From NCBI GenBank assembly GCA_002794775.1, contig NBAY01000008.1, positions 1 to 64,000 on the forward strand: 64,000 nt of DNA. The letters are read 5' to 3'. Shown piece by piece: positions 1-8,769 of this stretch. The DNA comes from Porodaedalea pini. Its lineage: Eukaryota; Basidiomycota; Agaricomycetes; Hymenochaetales; Hymenochaetaceae. Made by a program: the position numbers and the translations under genes. The notes beneath the pieces are model-generated. The model was not told the origin of the DNA and ran no database searches. It worked only from the letters and a program-made list of their open reading frames with translations. Numbering within the stretch: position 1 is the first letter of the stretch; each line of letters begins with the position of its first letter.

Positions 1-209
1 GACGCTCGCAAAACTTACGCCTTGCTTATTATGGAAGTGACAGACTTTCCAGCACATTACATTTGCATGAAACATATGTACAACTATTTCATGCCCTTAT
101 ATCCTTGTGGAAAGTCTTAAATTACCCTTACAACCTTGCACAATTATTATGCACGCTTATAAGCCTTTAGGAAGCCTTGTCATCCCATTAAAGCTACATA
201 TAACCTAAT
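1..209 (-). other. LINE 3' untranslated region (partial)
   Basis: This is the sequence after the ORF2 stop on the minus strand. It is AT-rich with no gene. No poly(A) tail, short tandem tail repeat or target duplication is seen before the window edge, so the 3' end of the LINE lies outside. Confidence 0.6.
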
Positions 210-2488
210 TTAGTCTGGTCCAATCATTACTGCGTCATTATCATTCCCAAAAGCGTATATCATTTGATGCAAAATTTTGTGATGCTCGGGCGGTCGACGA
301 AAAGAGAAGTAAGAAAATTGTATGAGAAGCATAAAGTTGGCTGGAGCGAACCAGTTAGAAAATGAAAGGGGTAGTTGCGGTGTATGAAAAACTTGGCGAC
401 GGTATTGTGAGAAAAAAGGACAAACGTTAAGGAGATGATGGATGTCATGTTTGACACAGAGCAGGTCCGGGCACCGGCGTGGCAGGTTTCGATCATGCAT
501 GTCGTGTGTGTTGAGGAGGATTCCAACTGCTCTCGACTGGAGCGAGCGGGGAATGCGTTTCTCAGGGTTTAGTCGCAGGAATGGGCATAGCTGGCGACGA
601 GGGTGAAGGATGAAGGGTGCGGTGGTTACGCTGCGATGTTGACGAAGGTTTAAGACACGATTCTGCCATTTGGCGAGAAGGTCGTATGAAAATCGCGCGT
701 GTAAGTTGGGTAGGGTGTTGGGTGCAGGACTTTTATGTCGTGCACGCGAGGCTTGAGCCGCGAGCTGATCTGCTCGCGAATTGCCAGGTAATCCCACATG
801 GGAGGGAACCCATTGCACCGAAATCGTGGAAGCTTCGTGGTGAGAGGCTAAAAAGATGCCACAGAGTCTGCGAACAGCTGTTATGAAAGCTGCGTGAACG
901 GGGTCCACTGAGAAGATAAGACGCGCGCAATTTGCTGAGTCTGTAATGATGCGAAGATGGGTTGGGTGGGCGCAATGTGCTAGCAAGGATGAAAAGCGCG
1001 CTAAGCCAGCAATAAGGGCTTGTTGCTCCTCGTACAGGATGTTGCTCTGGATGTGAGCATCCGAGGCAAAAGACGCAAGTTCGCGTCGGTTATGCATGAT
1101 GGAATATCCGTGCCCACCGGTGGGTGTGCCGTTGTGATCTATGACAGAGCCATCTGTAAATAAGAAGAATTGAAAGGGAGGAGGATGGTTAAAGAAACAG
1201 AGGAAGGATCGTTTGACAAGAGGACTGTCTTTGCGAGAAGTAATTGGAACTAAAGAAAGGCGTGAATGAATTGGTGGAATAATAGGGTAAAGGGGTGTAT
1301 TAGGGATAGTAATATCGGCTGGCAGAGAATTGCGAATGTCCGCTGAAGGGGGAAGGGAAGAACGAGATGTTGAGACGTAAGAAGTTATGAAGCGTTTAGA
1401 TTGATATTGAACGAAGAGATCAATGGGAGGGATGGAAAGTAAAGATCCAACTGCGTCTTTGTGGACGCTATGAGAAGTAATGAGAGAAAGGGCGCGGTGT
1501 TGCACCGGTGATAAAATAGAGGAAACGGCAGGAGAAGACGGGAAAAGTTGAGCGCCATAAGTGGCAACGGATCGAATAAGATTGAAATATAAAAGACGGG
1601 CGTATTCAAGATATGCACCGTGAGAGCGATGGAATAAAAAGGATCGTTGAGAAAGTGTGGATAATGCCTTGTTGGCGCGGGCTTGAAGATGCAAATGAGG
1701 GGAGACATGGTGATGAAAGATAACGCCCAGCCAGGTAATATGTGACCGGGGGAGGATAGTTTGAGAAGGGGATAAAATAAGAGAAGGTTGGTGTTCTGGT
1801 TGTGTAGGAAAGGACGCAGATTGATGAGTGAAATTTGGAGTAAAATGAATGAGTTCGATAGAGTCTGGGTCGATAGAAAGGCCCAGTTGTGAAAATTGGA
1901 GAGAGAGAAAGTGAAATTGGTTTCTTAAACGAATGAGGTTGGTACGCATACTCAGGGAGCGTGCGGAAAGGAGATGATCGTCCATGTAAGCAAGAAGCGG
2001 ACGGTTATAAGGAAAGCGTTTGTAATAGGCTTCGATAGCCGGGGCGGCTGCGAAAATCGAAATGAGGGGGGAAAGGGGGGACCCTTGGGGAATGCCCCGG
2101 TTGGGTTTAGTAAAGGTGTCAGAGAAATATTGGTTAAAGTGTAAGGAAATAGGACGATTGCGCATCCAATGGGAAACGCAATTAATGAGATTCGGATGGA
2201 TATTTGACCGGGTTAAACGGTCAATAAGTAAAGGGTGAGAAATGTTGTCAAAAAAACCTTGTATGTCGATGGTGACGACAGACGTCAGCCACCGTCGGCG
2301 CGTAGGTTTGTAAGAGCCCAACAAGGGGTTGGTGGATACGGGTGAATAAATGAATGGGTTGTGGTTATTCAAATGCAATAGTTCATAGCATGCGGTAAGC
2401 GCAGAAAGCGATTTCCGACAGCCATGTTGAGAAGGGGGAATAAGGGAACGTTGTTCGAAAATGGTTTGAAGACGATTGAAAAGAATAC
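210..2488 (-). pseudogene. LINE ORF2, 3' part: reverse transcriptase and RNase H
   Basis: The second half of ORF2 continues from the far side of the LTR element. After the duplicated AATAC the frame reads ILFNRLQTIFEQ, which joins in frame to FERI on the other side, so precise removal of the insert would restore the polymerase frame. RT motifs include GIPQGSPLSPL and the catalytic YMDD at about 1974-1988. RNase H follows with its acidic residues in FTDGS, YEEQQAL, TDSAN and SRADQLA. A late Cys/His cluster (about 430-330) may be the C-terminal CCHC module common in this group. The stop is at 210-212. No start codon of its own is present, so this half should be silent. Confidence 0.9.
2484..2488. 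repeat. Target site duplication, left copy (AATAC)
   Basis: Five bases flanking the 5' LTR. The same five bases flank the 3' LTR at 8765-8769. Five bp is the usual length for Ty3/gypsy integrases. Confidence 0.93.
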
Positions 2489-2914
2489 TGTCAGGACTCG
2501 AACTTTCACCCTTTCTTTATTTTTCCCTTTTACCATTTCCTTTTATTTTAATCGCTCCTTTTCATTATATTTAATCATCGGACCAATCATTTCCCACACT
2601 TCATTCACGCGACCTTCATTCGTTCCATTCTGACCCTTTATGTAATATTAGATAATAGAGTCCCACAGTCGTCGCTATATAAGGTCTCAGGAATCGCATG
2701 AACTCCTTGTTCTGCTTTTCCTCTTACCTCCGCGACGACCTAGGTGAGACTCGTCCCCCCTGTATTAGTTTAGACTTGTATTAATCCTCTTACCTCCGCG
2801 ACGACCTAGCCTGAGTAAGCGTGTCCCGAGTCTACGCTCGAGTATAGCACGTCCCAGACGACAGTCAGCCGAGGCTTGCCCAGTCCGAGTCGTCTCCCGG
2901 GCTCCCGCCTAACA
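2489..2914 (+). repeat. 5' LTR
   Basis: This direct repeat begins TGTCAGGACTCG and ends CGCCTAACA. It holds a TATA box (2676-2682) and an inferred transcription start near 2709. A 24-bp segment occurs twice within it (2720-2743 and 2786-2809). It matches the 3' LTR at a constant offset of 5,850 bases. Confidence 0.97.
2676..2682 (+). promoter_or_regulatory. LTR TATA box
   Basis: TATATAA inside the 5' LTR. It lies 33 bases before the 11-mer at 2709-2719 that matches the primer site, which fits a transcript starting at or near 2709. Confidence 0.7.
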
Positions 2915-3635
2915 TAAAAGCAGAACCCCACCCAGGCTCATCCCCAGCGTAAGTCGTCGCTGTCGACTCGCCTTCACTCGGTCTAGAGGAGCGCTCCCCT
3001 CGACGGACTTGACGTGTAAACCCCCAAACGACAACCCTCAACCCTGCCCGGACGTTTTCGGACGTTCGTGTATTACGTAAATATATCAACCGACCTTTTC
3101 CGACCCTGGCTCTCCGCCTCTCCCTCTGGTGGAGGAACCATCTGACCTGGACGTGGGCAACACACCGTGTACACTCGTCGACGTCGTTGTCGATTGTGAT
3201 CTCGGTCGCCTCCTTCCGTTTGGTCCTCAAACTCGCCGACGAACCTGTCCTTCGTCAGCGTAACAACCACCCGGACAACCAACCGATCCCTGTCCCTCCG
3301 CCGTCGTCAACATAGATCTCGACGAGGAACAACGTCGTGCTCTCCCGTCTCGTTCCTGGTATAACGAGGAACGCCGTTCTTGGTTTACGGTTACCCAAAC
3401 AGGTGTTGAATACGTTATCTGGTGGCGTCCGGAGAAAGGACTCTGGTATTCGACGCTTGAAGGAGGAAGGAGATTAAAGTGGGCCCCTGCATCGATACCC
3501 CAAACAACCCCGATTTCGCCTTCTCTTTCGACGTCGACCGTTCTCCCACCAATCCCGGGACCGTCTAGAGAAGCGCGACGAGATTCGTCACCACCAACCC
3601 CCCCTGAACGACAAACAGACACGTCTAGAACAACA
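2915..3635 (+). other. Chromovirus untranslated leader
   Basis: About 720 bases separate the 5' LTR from the gag ATG. They contain the primer site at the start. I see no sense gene; the overlapping antisense open frames reflect CG-rich composition. The leader probably carries packaging and priming structures, which is inference. Confidence 0.6.
2916..2926 (+). promoter_or_regulatory. Primer-binding site, probably self-priming
   Basis: AAAAGCAGAAC lies one base after the 5' LTR. It is the exact reverse complement of GTTCTGCTTTT at 2709-2719, which sits where the transcript should begin. In Tf1 and related elements the first 11 nt of the RNA fold back onto the primer site and prime reverse transcription. 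I see no obvious match to initiator tRNA-Met. The self-priming role is inference. Confidence 0.75.
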
Positions 3636-4712
3636 ATGTCGACGGAAACCTTCAACACCCAACAGTTAGAACAGATCGCGATGATTGTAGCAGGCGCCTT
3701 CGCTCACCAAGCCGCAAACGCCCCAGCTGGCCCTAGCACCGCTACGGTACAAAACATCGACGTCGCCCGACCACGTGAATTCACTGGTGGCGACGACTAC
3801 CTCGACTTCAGACGTGAAGTTCTTCTTTTTGTATCAGCAAACCCGAACCGATACCCTACGTCGGAGAGTAAGATTTATGTAGCTCTCTCCTACCTGAAGG
3901 GTGGTAATGCGGCGACGTGGGCACAGAACTACGTCGAGGAGTCGACAACGTCGGGAATCGTCACCTTCACCGACAGCTGGGAGAGGTTCCAGGAGCGACT
4001 CGACGCCTCGTTCGACGACCCGAATCGCAAGGAGGCGGCGCTGAAGGAATTCCGGGAGAAGGTTCAGAAGGACCTCACCGCAGACAAGTTCTTCCAACAG
4101 CTCGACGTCATCATCAAGCGTGCGGAACTGAAGGACGACGGCATCATCTGTGATCGTCTCAAACGCGCAATGAACATCGAAGTAGTGCGTGGAGTCCTGA
4201 GATCAACGCCGGTCCCGACGAAGTACGAGGACTGGAAGAACAAGGCTATCGAGATCGATCGCGGCGAACAACAGATCCGCGCAATCCAACGAGGCCGCCC
4301 GTTTATACCTCAGCCTCGCCCGCCGCAACAACAAGGACCCCCGGCTCGCCGTCAGGTAGCGGCTCCTCACGTCGACAGACGCGACGCGACCGGCGTCACT
4401 TTCGGAGGCGCTGGTCAACCGATGGATGTCTCAATGAACGAGGCGCAACGACGACGCGCGTGCTGGATCTGCGGCGGGCTGGGCCATTTCAAGGACAAGT
4501 GCCCGCAGGGGAAGCCGATCATCCAGCGCATGCTGGAACTAATGGCACCAGGCGAACGCCGCATCCTCGTGGACGAGCTCGGCGCGATGAAGGAATCGGC
4601 CTTCGAGGAAGTCGTAGACACTCGGAGGTCGACGGTGGAGGACTATGTGGAAGAAGAAGAGAATGACGAAGAGGTCGTCGACTCGCAGGGTTTTGCGAGT
4701 GGTCAGGCGTAG
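3636..4712 (+). CDS. gag: Chromovirus Gag polyprotein
   Basis: Gag is the structural protein that forms the virus-like particle and binds the element's RNA. The protein is 358 aa from the ATG at 3636. The N-terminal two thirds match the retrotransposon capsid pattern (EFTGGDDYLDFRREVLLF, later WERFQERLDASF and LTADKFFQQLDV). A basic, proline- and glutamine-rich linker leads to one CCHC zinc knuckle, CWICGGLGHFKDKC, at about residues 280-293. An acidic tail ends SQGFASGQA. The -1 frameshift signal lies in this tail, so part of the ribosomes should make Gag-Pol. No defect is seen. Confidence 0.93.
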   Translation: MSTETFNTQQLEQIAMIVAGAFAHQAANAPAGPSTATVQNIDVARPREFTGGDDYLDFRREVLLFVSANPNRYPTSESKIYVALSYLKGGNAATWAQNYVEESTTSGIVTFTDSWERFQERLDASFDDPNRKEAALKEFREKVQKDLTADKFFQQLDVIIKRAELKDDGIICDRLKRAMNIEVVRGVLRSTPVPTKYEDWKNKAIEIDRGEQQIRAIQRGRPFIPQPRPPQQQGPPARRQVAAPHVDRRDATGVTFGGAGQPMDVSMNEAQRRRACWICGGLGHFKDKCPQGKPIIQRMLELMAPGERRILVDELGAMKESAFEEVVDTRRSTVEDYVEEEENDEEVVDSQGFASGQA

Positions 4713-4730
4713 CCATCGGGGCGACTGACC
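4688..4730 (+). promoter_or_regulatory. -1 programmed frameshift signal (slippery site plus stem-loop)
   Basis: The heptamer GGGTTTT at 4688-4694 is read G GGT TTT in the gag frame, a standard X XXY YYZ slippery site. Six bases later GGTCAG (4701-4706) can pair with CTGACC (4725-4730). After one mismatch, CG (4708-4709) pairs with CG (4722-4723). The pol frame is -1 relative to gag and is open across the gag stop at 4710-4712. Together these give the usual slippery site, spacer and stem. Confidence 0.8.
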
Positions 4731-7700
4731 GAGAAGAACAAGGGACTTCGAATCCGCATTCATTAAAATATAACCAACCGTCTGTACAACACGTAGATGC
4801 AAATGACGTCGATGGTTTTCCTGATTATGAAGTCCCCACCGGTGTGAAAGAAAGGGAAGGATATGAGCAGCTGTTCATGAGAGGAACTGGCGGACGCCAG
4901 CTGGACCTTCTCCTGAACGTCGGACACAGCGTGGAAGGTGAAGTGAGGGAGGTAGACGCGCATGCCCTTGTGGATTCGGGATGCACGGGATCCTGCATCG
5001 ACATCAGGTTCGTCGAGAGGTACGGGTTGGAAACGAAACGCTACATTCGACCCCTTGCGGTACTCAATGCCGACGGCACGCACAACGAGGCCGGGTTGAT
5101 CGAGGAATACGTCGACGTTGAGCTTACGATCGGTCACCACAAGGAACAAATCGTCCTGGCAGTAACCTCGCTAGCATCGTCCAACATCTTCCTGGGATAC
5201 GACTGGCTTCGACGGCACAACCCAGAGGTCGACTGGAAAACGGGGACGCTCGACTTCACTCGCTGCCCGAGCGAATGTGTGGTGGAGAAGGCTGTAGAGG
5301 ACGGCATGCGGAAGGTGTTAGAGGTGGCGGAAGGGACGGGGAGGATGAGAGAGGTGCGAATGGACAAGGCGTCCTGGCCCGCATACCTCAACGATTACGC
5401 CGACGTCTTCTCGGAGAAGGGATTCGAGAGACTGCCGGAACACCGACCCTGGGACCACGTCATCGACTTGAAGCCTGACTTCAAACCAAGCGACTGTAAA
5501 ATCTATCCGCTCACGCCAACTGAGCAACAGTCACTCAAGGACTTCCTCGACGAAAATCTGAAGTCGGGTCGCATTCGACGGTCGATATCGCCAATGGCGT
5601 CGCCCTTCTTCTTCATCAAGAAGGCCGACAAGTCGCTACGCCCAATCCAGGACTACCGTAAACTCAATGACGGCACGATCAAGAATAAGTATCCCCTCCC
5701 TCTCATCGACGAACTTGTTGACAAGGTCAAGAAGGCGAAGTACATCACTAAGCTTGACCTTCGTTGGGGATACTACAACGTCCGGATCCGCGAAGGTGAC
5801 GAATGGAAGGCAGCGTTTCGCACGAACATGGGCCTCTTCGAACCGACGGTTATGTTCTTTGGTCTCTGCAACGCCCCGGCAACGTTCCAGGCTTTTGTCA
5901 ATCACATCTTTAAGGAACTGATTTACGCTAACCTGATCATCGTATATCTCGACGACATATTGATCCTCTCGGAAACCATTGAGGAACATATAAACACGTC
6001 GAGACGCGTCCTTCAGATCCTTCGAGAGAATGGCCTATACCTGAAGCCGGAGAAGTGCGAGTTTGACGCCAAGGTCGTCAAATACCTCGGCCACATCATC
6101 GGTAATGGCGAGATCAAGGCTGACCCAGCAAAGACGGAGGCAATTGCGAACTGGCCGGTCCCACGAAACCTGAAGCAGCTACAACAGTTCCTCGGCATGG
6201 GTAACTGGCTGCGACGGTTCATCAAGGACTACAGCAAGGTGGTCCATCCGCTGACGTCGTTAACGGGCAAGAAGGACTGGGTATGGGAGACCGAACAGCA
6301 GGAGGCGTTCGAGGAGCTGAGACGACGTCTCTGCTCACCTCCAGTCCTAGCCATCGCCAACGACGAGGGTCCTTTCCGCGTAGAAGCGGACTCGTCAAAC
6401 TTTGCGCTCGGCGGTGTGTTGCTACAGAAGCAGGAAGGGAAGTGGAGGGTGATTGCCTATAGGTCAGAAGCACTCCTACCCGCTGAACGAAACTACGAGA
6501 TCTACGACAAGGAGATGCTCGCGATCGTTTCGGCGCTCAAGGAATGGCGACAATACCTCCTCGGCGCTCGCCACAAGATCGAAATCTGGTCCGACCACGC
6601 TAACCTCACCTACTTCAGGTCAGCGCAGAAGCTGAGCTACCGTCAAGCCCGCTGGCGAACCGAACTCGAGGAGTTTGACTTCCACCTCGAACACAAGTCG
6701 GGGAAGACGATGGGCAAGGCGGACTTACTGTCGCGCAAAGCCGGCTATGATGAGGGAAAGGATGACAACGACGACGTCGTGTTCATCAAGGACAAGTGGC
6801 TAAATCGTGGAGTGGTCAGAACGTCTCGGGAGGAAGTGTTGGAACGAGTGGGTGACGCGCAGAGGGCGCAGGACGAATCGGAAAGGCCGACGAATATGGT
6901 AGAGGTCGACGGGTTGTGGCGGATGAAAGGCAAGGTGTACGTGCCGTCGACGATGAAGGAAGCAGTGTTGCGGGAGTGCCACGACTCGACCCTGGCAGGA
7001 CATCCCGGATCGTCGAAGACGGTCGAACTGGTACGTCGAGACTTCTGGTGGGCGTCGATGTTCTCCGATGTCCGAGCATACGTCCGAGGATGCGACCGTT
7101 GCCAACGAACGAAGGCTCTGAGGACATCGAGGTCGAGGCCACTTCATCCCAACGCAATCCCTGAAGGTCCCTGGGAGATCGTCACGGTCGACCTAATCGG
7201 AGAGCTTCCGGACTCCAAGGGACACAACGCGATCTGCGTCTTCGTGGATAGGTTCTCGAAGCAGATGCACGCGATTCCGACGACGACAAGACTGTCAGCA
7301 GAAGGCATGGCCCAGCTGTACCGCGATCATATCTTCCGCCTCCACGGTTTGCCGAAGAAGATCATCCATGACCGCGGCACGCAGTTCGACGCATCGATGA
7401 TGAAGGAGCTGTACAAACTCCTACACATCGAGGGCAACCCGTCAACGGCATACCACCCACAAACGGACGGTCAGACGGAACGCGTCAACCAAGAGCTCGA
7501 ACAATACCTCCGACTCTTCGTTGACCATCGGCAATCGGACTGGAAGGACTGGCTCCCTCTCGCAGAGTTCGCGTACAACAACCGCGAACATTCAGCGACA
7601 AAGATGTCACCCTTCTACGCGAACACTGGACGTCACCCCAGGAGCTTCGACACCGTACGAACTTCCTCTGCCAACATGTCGGCAGAAGAATTCGCAAAGC

Positions 7701-8338
7701 ACATCAAGGAGACCCATCGCGCGGCAAAGGACAATCTGGTCAAGGCAGCAGAAGACATGAAACGCTACCATGACCGGACGGCAGGAGCATCGGTGGAGTA
7801 CAAGGCTGGTGATAAGGTCTTCCTCGACGGACGAAACATCAGCACGGATTCACCCACGAAGAAGCTTGCCGACAAATGGTACAGTCCCTTCGACATTGTC
7901 GACAAGGTAGGAGCGAGTGCCTACAAGCTCAAACTCCCCAAACGATGGAAAAAGGTCCACCCTGTCTTCAACGAAGCCCTGCTGAAACCCGCCGTTGAAC
8001 CGTCCTTTGAGAGCCAGAAGCTACCGCCTCCGCCGCCACCGGACATCGTCAGCAACGAAGAGGAATACGAAGTTGAAGAGGTCATTGACTCACGTCTGCA
8101 CCGAGGTAAACTACAGTACCTCGTCAAGTGGGTCGGGTACAACGAACCAACCTGGCAACCAGAGACGGACTTCGGCGAGAACGCTAAGGAGGCGATTGCT
8201 GAATTCTACCTCAAACACCCCGGTGCTCCTCGCAAACTCGATATCCCTCGCTCACGACTCCGTCCACTCTTCGTCGACACCGAGCCAGACGACCGCGATC
8301 TTGGTTGGTCGGGACGCCCAACCTTGAGGAGGGGGTAA
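4694..8338 (+). CDS. pol: Chromovirus Pol (protease, RT, RNase H, integrase, chromodomain)
   Basis: Pol is made as a -1 frameshift fusion to Gag; no ATG opens the frame, and the first valine (GTG) at 4844 is only a reference point. Counting residues from 4844: aspartic protease LVDSG at 42-46; reverse transcriptase with YLDDI near 368; RNase H with VEADSSN and YDKEMLAIV; integrase with the zinc motif HX4H...CDRC and a DDE core (TVDLIG, HDRGTQF, TDGQTERVNQELE). A chromodomain closes the protein (YEVEEVIDSRLHRGKLQYLV, about 1072-1125) and probably reads histone marks to steer integration. The stop TAA at 8336-8338 overlaps the end of the polypurine tract and touches the 3' LTR. All catalytic residues are present. 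Confidence 0.95.
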   Translation, partial: CEWSGVAIGATDREEQGTSNPHSLKYNQPSVQHVDANDVDGFPDYEVPTGVKEREGYEQLFMRGTGGRQLDLLLNVGHSVEGEVREVDAHALVDSGCTGSCIDIRFVERYGLETKRYIRPLAVLNADGTHNEAGLIEEYVDVELTIGHHKEQIVLAVTSLASSNIFLGYDWLRRHNPEVDWKTGTLDFTRCPSECVVEKAVEDGMRKVLEVAEGTGRMREVRMDKASWPAYLNDYADVFSEKGFERLPEHRPWDHVIDLKPDFKPSDCKIYPLTPTEQQSLKDFLDENLKSGRIRRSISPMASPFFFIKKADKSLRPIQDYRKLNDGTIKNKYPLPLIDELVDKVKKAKYITKLDLRWGYYNVRIREGDEWKAAFRTNMGLFEPTVMFFGLCNAPATFQAFVNHIFKELIYANLIIVYLDDILILSETIEEHINTSRRVLQILRENGLYLKPEKCEFDAKVVKYLGHIIGNGEIKADPAKTEAIANWPVPRNLKQLQQFLGMGNWLRRFIKDYSKVVHPLTSLTGKKDWVWETEQQEAFEELRRRLCSPPVLAIANDEGPFRVEADSSNFALGGVLLQKQEGKWRVIAYRSEALLPAERNYEIYDKEMLAIVSALKEWRQYLLGARHKIEIWSDHANLTYFRSAQKLSYRQARWRTELEEFDFHLEHKSGKTMGKADLLSRKAGYDEGKDDNDDVVFIKDKWLNRGVVRTSREEVLERVGDAQRAQDESERPTNMVEVDGLWRMKGKVYVPSTMKEAVLRECHDSTLAGHPGSSKTVELVRRDFWWASMFSDVRAYVRGCDRCQRTKALRTSRSRPLHPNAIPEGPWEIVTVDLIGELPDSKGHNAICVFVDRFSKQMHAIPTTTRLSAEGMAQLYRDHIFRLHGLPKKIIHDRGTQFDASMMKELYKLLHIEGNPSTAYHPQTDGQTERVNQELEQYLRLFVDHRQSDWKDWLPLAEFAYNNREHSATKMSPFYANTGRHPRSFDTVRTSSANMSAEEFAKHIKETHRAAKDNLVKAAEDMKRYHDRTAGASVEYKAGDKVFLDGRNISTDSPTKKLADKWYSPFDIVDKVGASAYKLKLPKRWKKVHPVFNEALLKPAVEPSFESQKLPPPPPPDIVSNEEEYEVEEVIDSRLHRGKLQYLVKWVGYNEPTWQPETDFGENAKEAIAEFYLKHPGAPRKLDIPRSRLRPLFVDTEPDDRDLGWSGRPTLRRG
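8326..8335 (+). promoter_or_regulatory. Polypurine tract
   Basis: GAGGAGGGGG lies three bases before the 3' LTR and should prime plus-strand DNA synthesis. It also encodes the last Pol codons. Confidence 0.8.
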
Positions 8339-8764
8339 TGTCAGGACTCGAACTTTCACCCTTTCTTTATTTTTCCCTTTTACCATTTCCTTTTATTTTA
8401 ATCGCTCCTTTTCATTATATTTAATCATCGGACCAATCATTTCCCACACTTCATTCACGCGACCTTCATTCGTTCCATTCTGACCCTTTATGTAATATTA
8501 GATAATAGAGTCCCACAGTCGTCGCTATATAAGGTCTCAGGAATCGCATGAACTCCTTGTTCTGCTTTTCCTCTTACCTCCGCGACGACCTAGGTGAGAC
8601 TCGTCCCCCCTGTATTAGTTTAGACTTGTATTAATCCTCTTACCTCCGCGACGACCTAGCCTGAGTAAGCGTGTCCCGAGTCTACGCTCGAGTATAGCAC
8701 GTCCCAGACGACAGTCAGCCGAGGCTTGCCCAGTCCGAGTCGTCTCCCGGGCTCCCGCCTAACA
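8339..8764 (+). repeat. 3' LTR
   Basis: This copy is identical to the 5' LTR. It starts one base after the pol stop codon (8336-8338) and ends CTAACA at 8764, directly followed by the AATAC target duplication. Confidence 0.97.
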
Positions 8765-8769
8765 AATAC
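8765..8769. repeat. Target site duplication, right copy (AATAC)
   Basis: Matching copy of the 5-bp duplication at 2484-2488. On the minus strand it encodes the Ile that joins FER to LFNRLQ in the LINE polymerase. Confidence 0.93.

Larger units (their letters stand above)
2489..8764 (+). mobile_element. Ty3/gypsy chromovirus LTR retrotransposon, complete
   Basis: A complete LTR retrotransposon of 6,276 bp. It has two 426-bp LTRs (2489-2914 and 8339-8764) that I read as identical base for base, TG...CA termini, and AATAC target duplications on both flanks (2484-2488, 8765-8769). The order gag, protease, RT, RNase H, integrase, chromodomain places it in the chromoviruses of the Ty3/gypsy group. 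Every coding domain is open and keeps its catalytic residues. It lies opposite to the LINE it interrupts. Identical LTRs imply very recent insertion, so the copy may be competent to transpose. Confidence 0.97.

Noticed and set aside
2865..3658. Antisense open frames in the chromovirus leader (up to 143 codons)
   Set aside because: They overlap each other in different frames and have no domain; CG-rich composition explains them.
3636..8338. Possibility that the LTR element is an infectious retrovirus with an envelope gene
   Set aside because: No third open frame follows pol; the pol stop touches the 3' LTR.
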